DNA of 64,000 bases. Source: Maribellus comscasis (lineage in GTDB: Bacteria > Bacteroidota > Bacteroidia > Bacteroidales > Prolixibacteraceae). The stretch spans positions 6,894,001 to 6,958,000 of the forward strand of contig NZ_CP046401.1 in the NCBI RefSeq assembly GCF_009762775.1, written 5' to 3'. Shown here in pieces: positions 39,157 to 48,565 of this stretch. Numbering within the stretch: the first letter of the stretch is position 1; every line of letters begins with the position of its first letter. The notes beneath the pieces are model-generated. The model was not told the DNA's origin, made no database searches, and worked only from the letters and a program-made list of their open reading frames with translations. The position numbers and the translations under genes are program-made.

Positions 39157-40829
39157 CCTCCGGGATTCATAATATTATTCGGATCAAAATGTTTTTTTAA
39201 AGCATATAGAACGTTCATTTGGTTTCTGCCAAGATGTTTTTCCATTAAAAAACCGGTCATCTTCCCCACCCCGTGATGATGTGACAAAGTTCCGCCACTT
39301 TTTACAATTGTTTCGATAATTCCCTTTTGAAAATTTTTGTATGCTTGTAAATCATTTTCCTTCAAAATAAAAATAAAATACAGGTTGGTTCCTTGCGGGT
39401 AAAAGTGTGATGCATGTGACAAACATATCGTTTTTGGCCGTGCTTTGATAAATTGCCTCACTTTTTGATGAACATCAAACAAATTATCCCATTTTATACT
39501 GGTTTCCAGCGTATCAATCAGAATGCCAAAATCCATTAAATCTTCTTTCAAATAGGGATCTTTATAACGTCCCGGCTCCCATTTTTTTGCCGGAAACGAA
39601 GTCAGGTACATCCCGCCGGTTTTGCGAGCTATTTTTTTTACCTGTCGTTTTACATTTTTTGTAAAACTTCGGGAGCCATCAGAGGTAGCGATAAACAGAC
39701 ATCTTTCTTTGGGTTTAAACCCTCGAAACGACATCAGTTTGTCAAAAACAGTTCCCTCAATTCCATACAATTTTAACCCGTGATGCGTCTCTTCAGCATC
39801 GGAAATCCTAAAAACAGCCGGCATTCCAAATTCACCCTGGCTAATTTCGCGACTGGCCTCCACGGCCGAATTCCAATCTTTAAAAATAAAACCAAAATAT
39901 TTTCGATTCTCAGGCATGTATCTAAAAATTTTCCAGGTAACTTCAACCACTACTCCAAAAATTCCTTCACTTCCTTTTATCAAATCTAAAATTTTGGGTC
40001 CGGTTGCAGTAGCCGGAAAATCAAGTGTTCTTATTGTTCCTGCAGGCGTAACCATCTCAACAGCCAAGACCAAATCTGCTGCATCACCATAATACGATGA
40101 TTGCTGACCACTGCCCAGGGTGACTATCCAACCACCTACACTCGAATATTCAAAAGACTGAGGAAAATGCCCACAGGTAAAACGATACTGCGATTGAAAC
40201 TCTTCTTTAGCGTTGTTAAGCGCATTTTCAAGTTGCGGCCCCAAAATTCCGGCATCAACCCGAACCGTTTGGTTGGTTTCGTTTAGTTCAATAATTTTAT
40301 TCATGTGTGTTGACAAAACCAAAGTTACCCCTCCGCCAGCAGGATATAAACCAAAATTTACCGACGTGCCGCCACCATAAACTACAATGGGAATTTTCTC
40401 TTTATTGCAATATTTCACGATTTCCTCAACCTCACTTTTATTTCGCGGATGAACAACAAAATCGCAAATCTTACCCACCATTTTCCGGCGTAGTTTCATG
40501 TGCTCTTCCAACGTTTGCCCGGTTGAATATTTTAATCTTTCATATTCATCAGCCGAAACATTCTCTTTTCCTGAAATATTTTGAAAAATACTTATCTGTT
40601 CATCTGAAAGTTGAGATGGAATTTTTAAATCGACAATTTCATCTCCGGTGCTTTCCTTTTCTTTAAAATCAGCGGCCGATAACTCAAAGGTATTCTTCAA
40701 CTCTTCAACCAGCCTTTTATTAGGATGTTTAAAACCTTCCGGGTCGCCATATTTAAAGATTGAACGAAACGAATTTGCCCTGGGCGCGGTTTTTCTCCAA
40801 TTGGGTTCAAATGTATTTTTATTTGCCAT
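39141..40829 (-). CDS. FAD-binding oxidase, alkyl-DHAP-synthase-like (VAO family)
   Basis: 562 residues: FAD-binding_4 domain (about 120-300, VYGGGTSVNFGLYPAGGGVTLVLS; GHFPQSFEYSSVGGWIVTLGSGQ) and an FAD-oxidase C-terminal domain with SHHHGVGKMTGFLMEKHLG and the closing DPNNIMNPGG. The SHHHGVGK motif and the FEYSSVGGW region match alkylglycerone-phosphate synthase rather than lactate or glycolate oxidases, which have EHGIG. It is 3 nt behind glpD. It could make ether-lipid precursors from acyl-DHAP, or be a glycerol-derived substrate oxidase; no fatty alcohol-forming or acyl-DHAP gene is visible nearby. Confidence 0.78.
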   Translation of the reverse strand: MANKNTFEPNWRKTAPRANSFRSIFKYGDPEGFKHPNKRLVEELKNTFELSAADFKEKESTGDEIVDLKIPSQLSDEQISIFQNISGKENVSADEYERLKYSTGQTLEEHMKLRRKMVGKICDFVVHPRNKSEVEEIVKYCNKEKIPIVVYGGGTSVNFGLYPAGGGVTLVLSTHMNKIIELNETNQTVRVDAGILGPQLENALNNAKEEFQSQYRFTCGHFPQSFEYSSVGGWIVTLGSGQQSSYYGDAADLVLAVEMVTPAGTIRTLDFPATATGPKILDLIKGSEGIFGVVVEVTWKIFRYMPENRKYFGFIFKDWNSAVEASREISQGEFGMPAVFRISDAEETHHGLKLYGIEGTVFDKLMSFRGFKPKERCLFIATSDGSRSFTKNVKRQVKKIARKTGGMYLTSFPAKKWEPGRYKDPYLKEDLMDFGILIDTLETSIKWDNLFDVHQKVRQFIKARPKTICLSHASHFYPQGTNLYFIFILKENDLQAYKNFQKGIIETIVKSGGTLSHHHGVGKMTGFLMEKHLGRNQMNVLYALKKHFDPNNIMNPGGQLGL

Positions 40830-40832
40830 TTT

Positions 40833-42476
40833 TTAATTTTCAGGAATTTTTAAAATCTCTTCAACTTCCTTTAATTCGGTTTCTTTTCTTTTTTCATCCC
40901 AGTTCAACAACGTAGCAGCAATATTTAAAACTTTCGCCAGTGTTTCTTCTCCCGGATGACCAAGAGTTCCGATTCCGGTTCTTCTGAATAAAATATCACT
41001 CAATTTTATTGCCATCTCATTTTGAATGGCGTAAACGACCTGAGCTTCAATTTCGCCATCGGCGTTTAAGCTTATGGAAAGTCCATCTTCTTTCGCCAAA
41101 CGCAATACGGAATCAAGCTCGGTTCCGTACATTTTGCACAGAAAATCGATTTGCTCTCCTTTAAATTCAGGATTCTCTTCTGTTTTTACATCAACAAAAC
41201 GTTGAAAATTTTCAATATCGCTTCCTTTTAAAAATTTTGAAGCTGAAATTGACGCAATAGGTTTCTTTCCCACCTTTTTAAAAAGATAATCCACCAGATT
41301 TTCCGCCAGGCTGCGACTGGTCGTATATTTTCCCCCTTCAACTGTTATAAGGCCGGAGATTCCATCTTTTTCATGATCAACAATTTCATATTTCCGCGAT
41401 GATTCGTATACATCTTTTGTTTGATCTTCTACAAGCGGTCGTAAACCACCGTATACAAACTGAACATCGGAATACTGTAATTTTTCTTTCTCGCCAAACA
41501 CTTGATTTACCTCTTCAAGAAAATCGTTGACGGTACTTTTTGCTACTTTATATTCATCGGGTTTTCCAATAAATTCCTTGTCGGTTGTACCTATTAATGT
41601 GCGATTTCGCCAGGGAACAATAAAACAATGACGCCCGTTGAGGGTTGTTGCAGTCACAATATAATTGTTTACCAATTTTTTGGTTATAAAATGAATTCCC
41701 TCGGAACGGCGTAACACTTTTGTTGCGTATTTTTTTGAAGCTTTATTTACAATAACATCTGCCCACGGCCCGGAACAGTTGATCACATACCTTCCTAAAA
41801 CATTATATTCATTGTTTGCAACTTTGTCGAAAACTTTACATCCATAAACCTTTCTTTTATGTGACTTCTTTTCGAACAGGAAATCTTTCACTTCCGCATA
41901 ATTTAACACTTTTGCTCCTGCTTCAACCGCCGATTTAATAAATGCAAGCGTCAGTCTTTCAGGGCTAAAGCTGATACAGTCATAATAAATTTGTGAGTGT
42001 AATAATCCATCAGAGATTAAAGAAGGCTCCAGACTCAAAGCGTTGTTTTTCGATACCGTTCTGTGCTTTGGCATTCTTTTACTTTTATCGCGCAACCAAT
42101 TTTTATCAAACGAAAGTAAATCGTACAGAATCATTGCTGCTTTGAGCATCCACCCCGGAGTTTTGCCATTTTTATACCCCGTTAAAAGATACGGTGCAGG
42201 ATGTACAAAATTTGGTGCAATATTGGTTAAAATCCTCCTCTCACGAAGTGATTCCCGAACCAGCTTCAATTCCATTTTTGCGAGATAACGTAATCCGCCG
42301 TGGATCATTTTAGAAGTCGCCGCTGATGTTGCTCCACCAAAATCATCTTTCTCAAATAAAGCCACTGAAAACCCTCTGGTTACAGCTTCATAAGCAACAG
42401 CCGCACCGGTAATTCCGCCTCCAATAATCAAAACGTCAAAATGACTATCTTGTATAAAACGTGTTGTTCTTTTCAC
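40833..42476 (-). CDS. glpD: FAD-dependent glycerol-3-phosphate dehydrogenase
   Basis: 547 residues: N-terminal FAD dinucleotide fold (VLIIGGGITGAAVAYEA), the DAO fold with TSAATSKMIHGGLRYL, the active-site region GRHCFIVPWRNRTLIGTTD, VYGGLRPLVED and ITVEGGKYTTSRSLAENLV, then the C-terminal DAO_C domain (HPGEETLAKVLN). It oxidises glycerol-3-phosphate to DHAP and passes electrons to the quinone pool at the inner membrane. The alkyl-DHAP-synthase-like gene follows 3 nt later. Glycerol-3-phosphate could come from the phosphodiesterase locus earlier in the window. Confidence 0.95.
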   Translation of the reverse strand: MKRTTRFIQDSHFDVLIIGGGITGAAVAYEAVTRGFSVALFEKDDFGGATSAATSKMIHGGLRYLAKMELKLVRESLRERRILTNIAPNFVHPAPYLLTGYKNGKTPGWMLKAAMILYDLLSFDKNWLRDKSKRMPKHRTVSKNNALSLEPSLISDGLLHSQIYYDCISFSPERLTLAFIKSAVEAGAKVLNYAEVKDFLFEKKSHKRKVYGCKVFDKVANNEYNVLGRYVINCSGPWADVIVNKASKKYATKVLRRSEGIHFITKKLVNNYIVTATTLNGRHCFIVPWRNRTLIGTTDKEFIGKPDEYKVAKSTVNDFLEEVNQVFGEKEKLQYSDVQFVYGGLRPLVEDQTKDVYESSRKYEIVDHEKDGISGLITVEGGKYTTSRSLAENLVDYLFKKVGKKPIASISASKFLKGSDIENFQRFVDVKTEENPEFKGEQIDFLCKMYGTELDSVLRLAKEDGLSISLNADGEIEAQVVYAIQNEMAIKLSDILFRRTGIGTLGHPGEETLAKVLNIAATLLNWDEKRKETELKEVEEILKIPEN

Positions 42477-42652
42477 TGATTATTGTTTGCCTAAATTTAG
42501 TTTTTATTCAAATGAAAAAAAACTATTCGCCATAATGATTGTTAAAGACAGAAATGAAATTTAAAACAACAAAATAGCAGAGTATCTCATCTTATTTTTA
42601 AAGTTTTATAAATAAAATCGTTTATTTGTTTTCATTTTAAAAAAAATATTTT

Positions 42653-42660
42653 CATATTTG
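42653..42660 (+). promoter_or_regulatory. Candidate -7 box of the leu operon
   Basis: CATATTTG: one mismatch (first T) to TAnnTTTG, with TTTG at 42625-42628 upstream. A start near 42667 would place the leader peptide ATG 16 nt into the transcript, which fits the attenuator layout. Confidence 0.4.
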
Positions 42661-42682
42661 CAGCAAATCGTAAGCAAAACGA

Positions 42683-42754
42683 ATGAAAAACACGATTAAC
42701 ATATCAATTCTCAGCCTAATTCTAGGTATTATTCTTCTAATTAAGAAGAAATGA
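42683..42754 (+). CDS. leuL: Leu/Ile-rich leader peptide of the leucine operon
   Basis: A 23-codon frame, too short for routine gene calling: it opens MKNTINISILSLILGIILL and ends IKKK. Seven Ile and five Leu codons crowd codons 5-20, three of the Leu codons being CTA (716, 722 and 737 in 42.7 kb numbering). The stop TGA (42752-42754) lies inside the 5' arm of the antiterminator hairpin, exactly where a terminating ribosome would mask it. Leader peptides of this kind stall ribosomes when the encoded amino acid is scarce. The gene symbol is by analogy. Confidence 0.85.
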   Translation: MKNTINISILSLILGIILLIKKK

Positions 42755-42824
42755 GAATGGTGTGTTATTAAAAGATATTTGGAAAAAGTGAAGCCATTCT
42801 CATCATAAGAGGGTGGCTTTTTTC
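42751..42824 (+). promoter_or_regulatory. Transcription attenuator: antiterminator and terminator hairpins
   Basis: Two hairpins compete. Antiterminator: ATGAGAATGG (42751-42760) with CCATTCTCAT (42794-42803), ten perfect pairs. Terminator: AAGCCATTCTC (42791-42801) with GAGGGTGGCTT (42809-42819), 11 pairs including two G-U, loop ATCATAA, then T6 (42818-42823). They share 42794-42801, so only one can form. A ribosome at the leader stop covers 42751-42760 and allows termination; stalling on the Ile/Leu codons frees it and lets transcription reach leuA. Confidence 0.88.
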
Positions 42825-42889
42825 ATGTGAAGCATTTGACTAAAAAAATTAAAGAGAAATAAATTTCAAATAATAAATTACAGATTACC

Positions 42890-44407
42890 ATGAGTGACAG
42901 ACTTTACATTTTCGACACAACTTTGAGGGACGGAGAACAGGTTCCGGGTTGCCAGTTGAACACAGTGGAAAAGATTGAAGTCGCCAAAGCATTGCAGGAG
43001 TTGGGAGTCGACATTATTGAAGCAGGATTCCCCATCTCAAGCCCCGGTGATTTCGAATCGGTAGTTGAGATTTCAAAAGCGGTTACATGGCCAACAATTT
43101 GTGCCCTGACCCGCGCAGTAAAAAAAGATATTGATGTTGCTGCTGAATCACTAAAATACGCAAAAAAAGGACGTATTCACACAGGGATTGGAACATCAGA
43201 TTTTCATATCTACCACAAACTAAACTCTAATCCGGAAGAAATAATTGAACGCGGAGTTGAAGCTGTAAAATATGCAAAAAAGTTCGTTGAAGATGTTGAG
43301 TTTTATGCTGAAGATGCAGGCCGAACAGAAAACGAATACCTGGCCCGTGTTATTGAAGCCGTAATTAATGCAGGTGCTACCGTTGTAAATATCCCGGACA
43401 CTACAGGATATACACTTCCGCACGAATTTGGCGATAAAATTAAATATTTAATGGAACATGTTTCCAATATTCATAAGGCAACTATTTCAACACACTGCCA
43501 CAACGATTTGGGAATGGCAACAGCAAACACGGTCTCCGGTATTTTAAACGGGGCACGCCAGGCTGAGGTAACCATTAACGGAATTGGCGAGCGTGCCGGA
43601 AATACTTCACTGGAAGAAGTTGTAATGACTTTAAAAACGCATTACAAAAGTTTGCAGATTGAAACCGGTGTAAATACACAAAAAATATATGGAACCAGTC
43701 GTCTTGTTTCTACATTAATGAACATGCCGGTTCAACCAAACAAGGCGGTAGTTGGAAGAAATGCGTTTGCACATTCATCAGGAATTCACCAGGATGGTGT
43801 TTTGAAAAATCGCGAAAACTATGAAATTATGGATCCTGCAGAAGTAGGAATCAACGAATCGTCGATTTTACTTACTGCACGAAGTGGACGAGCGGCATTA
43901 AAACACCGGCTTGAAATTCTTGGTTTTGAGCTGACAAAAGAAAAACTGGATGAAGTTTACGAAGAATTTTTAAAACTGGCGGATAAGAAAAAAGACATCC
44001 GTGACGATGATATTGCATTACTGGTAGGTGACGCAACACGTCAGGAGCGAAGAATAAAACTGGATTTTTTACAGGTTGTTACCGGCAAAAATATGATGCC
44101 AATGGCGACCGTTCGATTGGACATTGCAGGTGAAAAATTTGATGCTACATCGGCAGGAAACGGTCCCGTTGACGCTGCAATCAAAGCGGTAAAACAAATC
44201 ATTCACCGGCAAGTTGTTATCGAAGAATTTCTGGTACAGGCAATTACACGGGGAAGTGACGACATTGGCAAGGTACACATGCAGGTAGAATACGAAGAAG
44301 GTATTTTCCACGGTTTTGGTGCCAATACCGACATAATTACAGCTGCTGTGGAAGCATTCCTCGACGCCATTAATAAAATTCCGGTGGGACAGCCCGCAAC
44401 GGTTTAA
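42890..44407 (+). CDS. leuA: 2-isopropylmalate synthase
   Basis: 505 residues: HMGL-like TIM barrel with the metal/substrate motif [13 protein letters not shown] near the start, [13 protein letters not shown], and [19 protein letters not shown], then the LeuA dimerisation/allosteric domain (from about 375) that gives leucine feedback inhibition. It condenses acetyl-CoA with 2-oxoisovalerate. First structural gene of the operon, 66 nt behind the attenuator's T-run. Confidence 0.97.
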   Translation: MSDRLYIFDTTLRDGEQVPGCQLNTVEKIEVAKALQELGVDIIEAGFPISSPGDFESVVEISKAVTWPTICALTRAVKKDIDVAAESLKYAKKGRIHTGIGTSDFHIYHKLNSNPEEIIERGVEAVKYAKKFVEDVEFYAEDAGRTENEYLARVIEAVINAGATVVNIPDTTGYTLPHEFGDKIKYLMEHVSNIHKATISTHCHNDLGMATANTVSGILNGARQAEVTINGIGERAGNTSLEEVVMTLKTHYKSLQIETGVNTQKIYGTSRLVSTLMNMPVQPNKAVVGRNAFAHSSGIHQDGVLKNRENYEIMDPAEVGINESSILLTARSGRAALKHRLEILGFELTKEKLDEVYEEFLKLADKKKDIRDDDIALLVGDATRQERRIKLDFLQVVTGKNMMPMATVRLDIAGEKFDATSAGNGPVDAAIKAVKQIIHRQVVIEEFLVQAITRGSDDIGKVHMQVEYEEGIFHGFGANTDIITAAVEAFLDAINKIPVGQPATV

Positions 44408-44449
44408 ATTGAAAGTAAAACATAATTTGATATTTCGCTAAAATAAAAA

Positions 44450-45850
44450 ATGGAAGCAAAAACATTATTTGATAAAATCTGGGACGCCCACGCAGTAAAA
44501 CAAATTAAAGACGGTCCCAGTGTTTTGTATATCGATCGTCATTTGATTCACGAAGTAACCAGTCCGGTGGCATTTCTGGGACTTAAAAAACGTGGATTAA
44601 AAGTTTTCCGTCCCGATAAAACGACAGCAACACCAGACCATAACGTTCCTACTGAAAATCAGCATCTATCCATTATTGACGAACTTTCGAGACATCAGGT
44701 GGAAATGCTGAAGAAAAACTGTGCCGAACACGGTATTGTATATCACGATTTACAGTCAGAAGGGCATGGGATTGTCCACATCATAGGGCCTGAACTGGGT
44801 CTTACACAGCCCGGAATGACCATCGTTTGTGGCGACAGCCACACTTCAACTCACGGCGCTTTTGGCGCCATAGCATTTGGTATTGGAACAAGCGAAGTTG
44901 AAATGGTTTTGGCCAGCCAATGTATAATGCAGCCAAAACCGAAAAAAATGCGAATTACGATAAACGGTGTTCTAAATGAAGGAGTAACAGCAAAAGATAT
45001 AGCACTTTACATTATATCGCAAATTTCAACCAGCGGTGGTACTGGCCATTTTATTGAATATGCAGGTACAGCTATTGCCAGTTTGAGTATGGAAGGCAGG
45101 ATGACCCTTTGTAACCTTAGTATTGAAAGTGGTGCCCGTGGGGGAATGATTGCACCTGACGATGTTACCATAAACTATGTAAAAGGTCGGAAATATGCCC
45201 CCAAAGGAGAAGATTGGGACAAAGCAGTAGAGGCCTGGAAGGAATTAAAATCTGACGAAGGTGCCCTTTTCGACACTGAATATACTTTTGATGCCGCTGA
45301 CATTGAACCGATGATTACATACGGGACCAACCCTGGAATGGGAATAGGGATTTCAAAAACAATTCCTACAACAGATGGAATGACCGGAAGTGACAAAGCC
45401 ACTTTTGAAAAGTCGTTACAATATATGGGATATAAAGCGGGTGAAGCCATGAAAGGGAAACCGGTTGACTACGTTTTTCTGGGTAGTTGTACCAACGGAA
45501 GAATTGAAGATTTCAGGGCATTTACCGAATTTGTAAAAGACAGGAAAAAAGCTCCAAATGTAACTGCCTGGCTGGTTCCGGGGTCAAAACATGTTGAATA
45601 CCAGATTCGGGAAGAAGGATTGGTTCAGATTCTTGAAGCTGCAGGTTTTGAATTGCGTCAGCCCGGATGTTCAGCCTGTCTTGCAATGAACGACGACAAA
45701 ATTCCGGAAGGCAAATATGCGGTTTCTTCCTCGAACCGAAATTTTGAAGGTCGCCAGGGACCGGGGGCCCGAACCTTGCTTGCAAGTCCGCTTACTGTTG
45801 CAGCTGCAGCATTAACCGGGAAAGTTACCGATCCCAGAGAATTAATGTAA
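44450..45850 (+). CDS. leuC: 3-isopropylmalate dehydratase large subunit
   Basis: 466 residues of the aconitase family with the 4Fe-4S ligands in [16 protein letters not shown] and GCSACLAMN, the substrate-binding [14 protein letters not shown] region [14 protein letters not shown] and a C-terminal [14 protein letters not shown]. It isomerises 2- to 3-isopropylmalate together with LeuD. In this genome the two subunit genes are separated by the small S23-type gene (see next entries). Confidence 0.97.
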   Translation: MEAKTLFDKIWDAHAVKQIKDGPSVLYIDRHLIHEVTSPVAFLGLKKRGLKVFRPDKTTATPDHNVPTENQHLSIIDELSRHQVEMLKKNCAEHGIVYHDLQSEGHGIVHIIGPELGLTQPGMTIVCGDSHTSTHGAFGAIAFGIGTSEVEMVLASQCIMQPKPKKMRITINGVLNEGVTAKDIALYIISQISTSGGTGHFIEYAGTAIASLSMEGRMTLCNLSIESGARGGMIAPDDVTINYVKGRKYAPKGEDWDKAVEAWKELKSDEGALFDTEYTFDAADIEPMITYGTNPGMGIGISKTIPTTDGMTGSDKATFEKSLQYMGYKAGEAMKGKPVDYVFLGSCTNGRIEDFRAFTEFVKDRKKAPNVTAWLVPGSKHVEYQIREEGLVQILEAAGFELRQPGCSACLAMNDDKIPEGKYAVSSSNRNFEGRQGPGARTLLASPLTVAAAALTGKVTDPRELM

Positions 45851-45870
45851 GATTGAATATTGACTAATGA

Positions 45871-46265
45871 TTATTGATTAATTGTGGATAGATATGAATT
45901 AAAGAATAGAACTAAAATTTTTGCACATCAATGTGTAAAATTTGCTTCTTCTCTCCCAAAAACAAAATTGGGATCTCATATTGAATGCCAGTTAATCAGG
46001 TGCGCCACATCGGTTGCTGTAAACTACAGATCAGTCCTTTTAGCGCAATCTGATGCTGCTTTTGCAGCAAAATTATCAATAGTCATTGAAGAAATAGACG
46101 AATGTGATTTTTGGATTGAATTTGCATTGGATGAAGAAATTGTATCATTAGAAGTAGTTGCTTCTCTTATGAAAGAAGCTAAAGAACTAACCGCAATTTT
46201 CATCGCCGGCAGAAAAACAATTCAGTCTGAAAAATAAAAAATAATCAACAATAAATAATCAATAA
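45871..46265. mobile_element. Probable small cassette with inverted-repeat ends inside the leu operon
   Basis: TTATTGATTA (45871-45880) and its exact complement TAATCAATAA (46256-46265) bracket the S23-type gene in the leuC-leuD gap. AATG occurs just outside both ends (45866-45869 and 46266-46269), compatible with a 4-bp target duplication but too short to be sure. The element encodes no transposase. Four-helix-bundle genes with similar AT-rich flanks are scattered in many Bacteroidota genomes. Confidence 0.4.
45884..46237 (+). CDS. Four-helix-bundle protein, S23 / intervening-sequence family
   Basis: 117 residues from a GTG codon (no ATG is close). The pattern LKNRTKIFAHQCVKFASSLPK, IECQLIRCATSVAVNYR and FAAKLSIVIEEIDECDFWIEF is diagnostic of the S23 four-helix-bundle family, first found in intervening sequences of 23S rRNA and related to the Avd protein of diversity-generating retroelements. 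The basic bundle may bind nucleic acid; the cellular role is unknown. It interrupts the leucine operon in the sense direction and should be co-transcribed with it, so it is unlikely to block leuD. Confidence 0.87.
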   Translation: MDRYELKNRTKIFAHQCVKFASSLPKTKLGSHIECQLIRCATSVAVNYRSVLLAQSDAAFAAKLSIVIEEIDECDFWIEFALDEEIVSLEVVASLMKEAKELTAIFIAGRKTIQSEK

Positions 46266-46266
46266 A

Positions 46267-46857
46267 ATGGCATACGACAAATTTTCAATTATAACATCAC
46301 CGGCAGTTCCGCTTCCCATTGAAAATGTGGACACCGACCAGATTATTCCCGCACGATTCTTAAAAGCCGTAGAACGCAAAGGTTTTGGTGATAATCTTTT
46401 CCGCGACTGGCGTTACAATAAAGACGGAAGTCCGAAAGCTGATTTCCCTTTAAATGACCCAAAATTCTCCGGTAAAATTTTAGTTGGAGGAAAAAACTTT
46501 GGAAGTGGTTCAAGCCGTGAACATGCAGCATGGGCAATATACGATTATGGTTTCCGTGTTGTGGTTTCCAGCTTTTTTGCTGATATTTTTAAAGGGAATG
46601 CATTGAACAACGGCTTGTTACCAGTTGTTGTTTCTCCTGAGTTCCTTCAAAAAATATTCGACGCTACAGAAAATGATCCGAATACAACTTTTGAAGTGAA
46701 TCTGGAAAAACAGACTTTTACGATTTCTGCTACAGGCGAATCAACAGATTTTGAGATCAATCCGTACAAAAAGCATTGTTTACAAAACGGACTTGATGAC
46801 ATCGATTACCTTGTGGAAATGAAAGATGAAATAGAAGCATTTGAAGCAGAGAGGTAA
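46267..46857 (+). CDS. leuD: 3-isopropylmalate dehydratase small subunit
   Basis: 196 residues, swivel domain of the aconitase family: [39 protein letters not shown] region and [17 protein letters not shown]. The start is the ATG directly behind the repeat arm at 46256-46265. Works with LeuC, encoded upstream beyond the inserted S23-type gene. Confidence 0.96.
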   Translation: MAYDKFSIITSPAVPLPIENVDTDQIIPARFLKAVERKGFGDNLFRDWRYNKDGSPKADFPLNDPKFSGKILVGGKNFGSGSSREHAAWAIYDYGFRVVVSSFFADIFKGNALNNGLLPVVVSPEFLQKIFDATENDPNTTFEVNLEKQTFTISATGESTDFEINPYKKHCLQNGLDDIDYLVEMKDEIEAFEAER

Positions 46858-46887
46858 GCTTTCTGCTCAACTGCAAACAGATAAAAA

Positions 46888-48471
46888 ATGACAGGCAGAA
46901 CAGTTGAAATGACAGGTAAACACCTGACGATAATGGACACTACCCTTCGTGACGGCGAACAAACTTCAGGAGTTTCGTTTAGCGAAGGGGAAAAACTAAG
47001 CGTAGCAAAAGTTTTACTCGAAGATGTAAAAGTTGATCGCATCGAGATTGCTTCGGCACGGGTTTCAGAGGGTGAATTCAAAGGGACAAAACGGGTTATG
47101 CAGTGGGCTGCGGAGAAAGGACACCTGCATCAAATTGAAGTGCTGGGATTTGTTGACGACAAAACCTCACTTCAGTGGATTGCTGATGCCGGGGGTAAAG
47201 TAATCAACCTCCTTTGCAAGGGTTCATTAAAACACGTTTCCGAGCAATTGCGAAAGACACCGGAACAGCATTTGGCTGATATAAAAAAGGTAATTTCAAA
47301 TGCCGCTGAAATGGGAATCCGGGTAAACATCTACCTTGAGGACTGGTCAAACGGGATGCGTAGTTCAAAAGACTATGTTCACTTTATGATCAAAAATCTA
47401 AAAGATGAAAAAGTTGACCGGATGATGTTACCCGACACACTTGGTATTTTGGACCCGGATGAAACCTATGATTTCTGCAGCGAAATGATAGAAGCTTTTC
47501 CTGAAGTAAACTTTGATTTTCATGCTCACAATGATTATGATTTAGCAATTGCCAACGTCTTTCATGCAATAAAAGCCGGTATTCGTTGTGTACACACTAC
47601 GGTAAACGGCTTGGGAGAACGCGCCGGAAATGCGCCTCTTTCAAGTGTAATAGCTACAGTCAAAGACCACCTGAAAATGAAAACCAATGTGAACGAAACG
47701 CACCTGAATAAAGTTTCGCGTTTGGTTGAGTCATTTTCCGGAATCCGCATCCCTACCAACAAACCATTGATTGGCGAGTTTGTATTTACACAATGTAGTG
47801 GTATTCATGCAGATGGTGACAATAAAAACAATCTTTATTTTAATGAACTTTTGCCGGAACGTTTTGGAAGAATCCGCCAGTATGCACTTGGAAAAACTTC
47901 AGGTAAGGCGAACATTAAAAAAAATCTGGAAGATTTGGGAATTGAGCTTGACGCCGACTCATTAAAAAAAGTTACACAGCGTATTATTGAACTGGGTGAC
48001 AAAAAAGAGACGGTTACAAACGATGATCTGCCTTATATTGTCTCTGATGTTTTGAACAACGACATTATGGAACAAAAAATCAGGGTTGTAAACTTCTCTG
48101 TAATGCATACCATGGGATTGCGACCGGTAGCCAATGTATCGCTCGAAATTGAAGGAAAAAAATACGAAGAATTTTGCGACGGTGACGGACAATATGATGC
48201 TTTTGTAAAAGCCCTTCGGAAAATTTATAAACGTTTAGGGAAGTCATTTCCAAAACTGATTGATTATGTGGTTACCATTCCACCCGGCGGGAAAACGGAT
48301 GCACTGGTTGAAACAGTTATTACCTGGAAAAACAGCCGTGAATTCAAAACAAAAGGATTGGATCCTGATCAAAATGCAGCAGCTATAAAAGCAACAATCA
48401 GAATGCTAAACATTATTGAAAATGATTTTAAGCCCGGAATTCTGGATAAAATTTTGAATAGTATTTCCTGA
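46888..48471 (+). CDS. Second LeuA-family enzyme (2-isopropylmalate or citramalate synthase-like)
   Basis: 527 residues with the HMGL barrel ([56 protein letters not shown]) and a C-terminal LeuA allosteric-type domain. It is divergent from the LeuA earlier in the operon, with a distinct substrate pocket region (VEIASARVSEGEF, CKGSLKHVSEQL). The Bacteroidota second copy may be a citramalate synthase feeding isoleucine synthesis through LeuBCD, or a second isopropylmalate synthase; the sequence alone does not decide. Two starts, 46888 and 46909, both in ATGACAGG contexts, are possible. Confidence 0.88.
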   Translation: MTGRTVEMTGKHLTIMDTTLRDGEQTSGVSFSEGEKLSVAKVLLEDVKVDRIEIASARVSEGEFKGTKRVMQWAAEKGHLHQIEVLGFVDDKTSLQWIADAGGKVINLLCKGSLKHVSEQLRKTPEQHLADIKKVISNAAEMGIRVNIYLEDWSNGMRSSKDYVHFMIKNLKDEKVDRMMLPDTLGILDPDETYDFCSEMIEAFPEVNFDFHAHNDYDLAIANVFHAIKAGIRCVHTTVNGLGERAGNAPLSSVIATVKDHLKMKTNVNETHLNKVSRLVESFSGIRIPTNKPLIGEFVFTQCSGIHADGDNKNNLYFNELLPERFGRIRQYALGKTSGKANIKKNLEDLGIELDADSLKKVTQRIIELGDKKETVTNDDLPYIVSDVLNNDIMEQKIRVVNFSVMHTMGLRPVANVSLEIEGKKYEEFCDGDGQYDAFVKALRKIYKRLGKSFPKLIDYVVTIPPGGKTDALVETVITWKNSREFKTKGLDPDQNAAAIKATIRMLNIIENDFKPGILDKILNSIS

Positions 48472-48565
48472 ATCTCCTGTTAAAAAAATATATTTAAAAT
48501 ACCTCGGAATTCTATCTCATCACTGTTTGGGCAGGTAGAAGGTATCCGAAAAAAAAAGACTATAA

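Noticed and set aside
45884..46237. The S23-type gene as evidence for an rRNA operon
   Set aside because: Although the family was found in 23S rRNA intervening sequences, no rRNA sequence is present around it.
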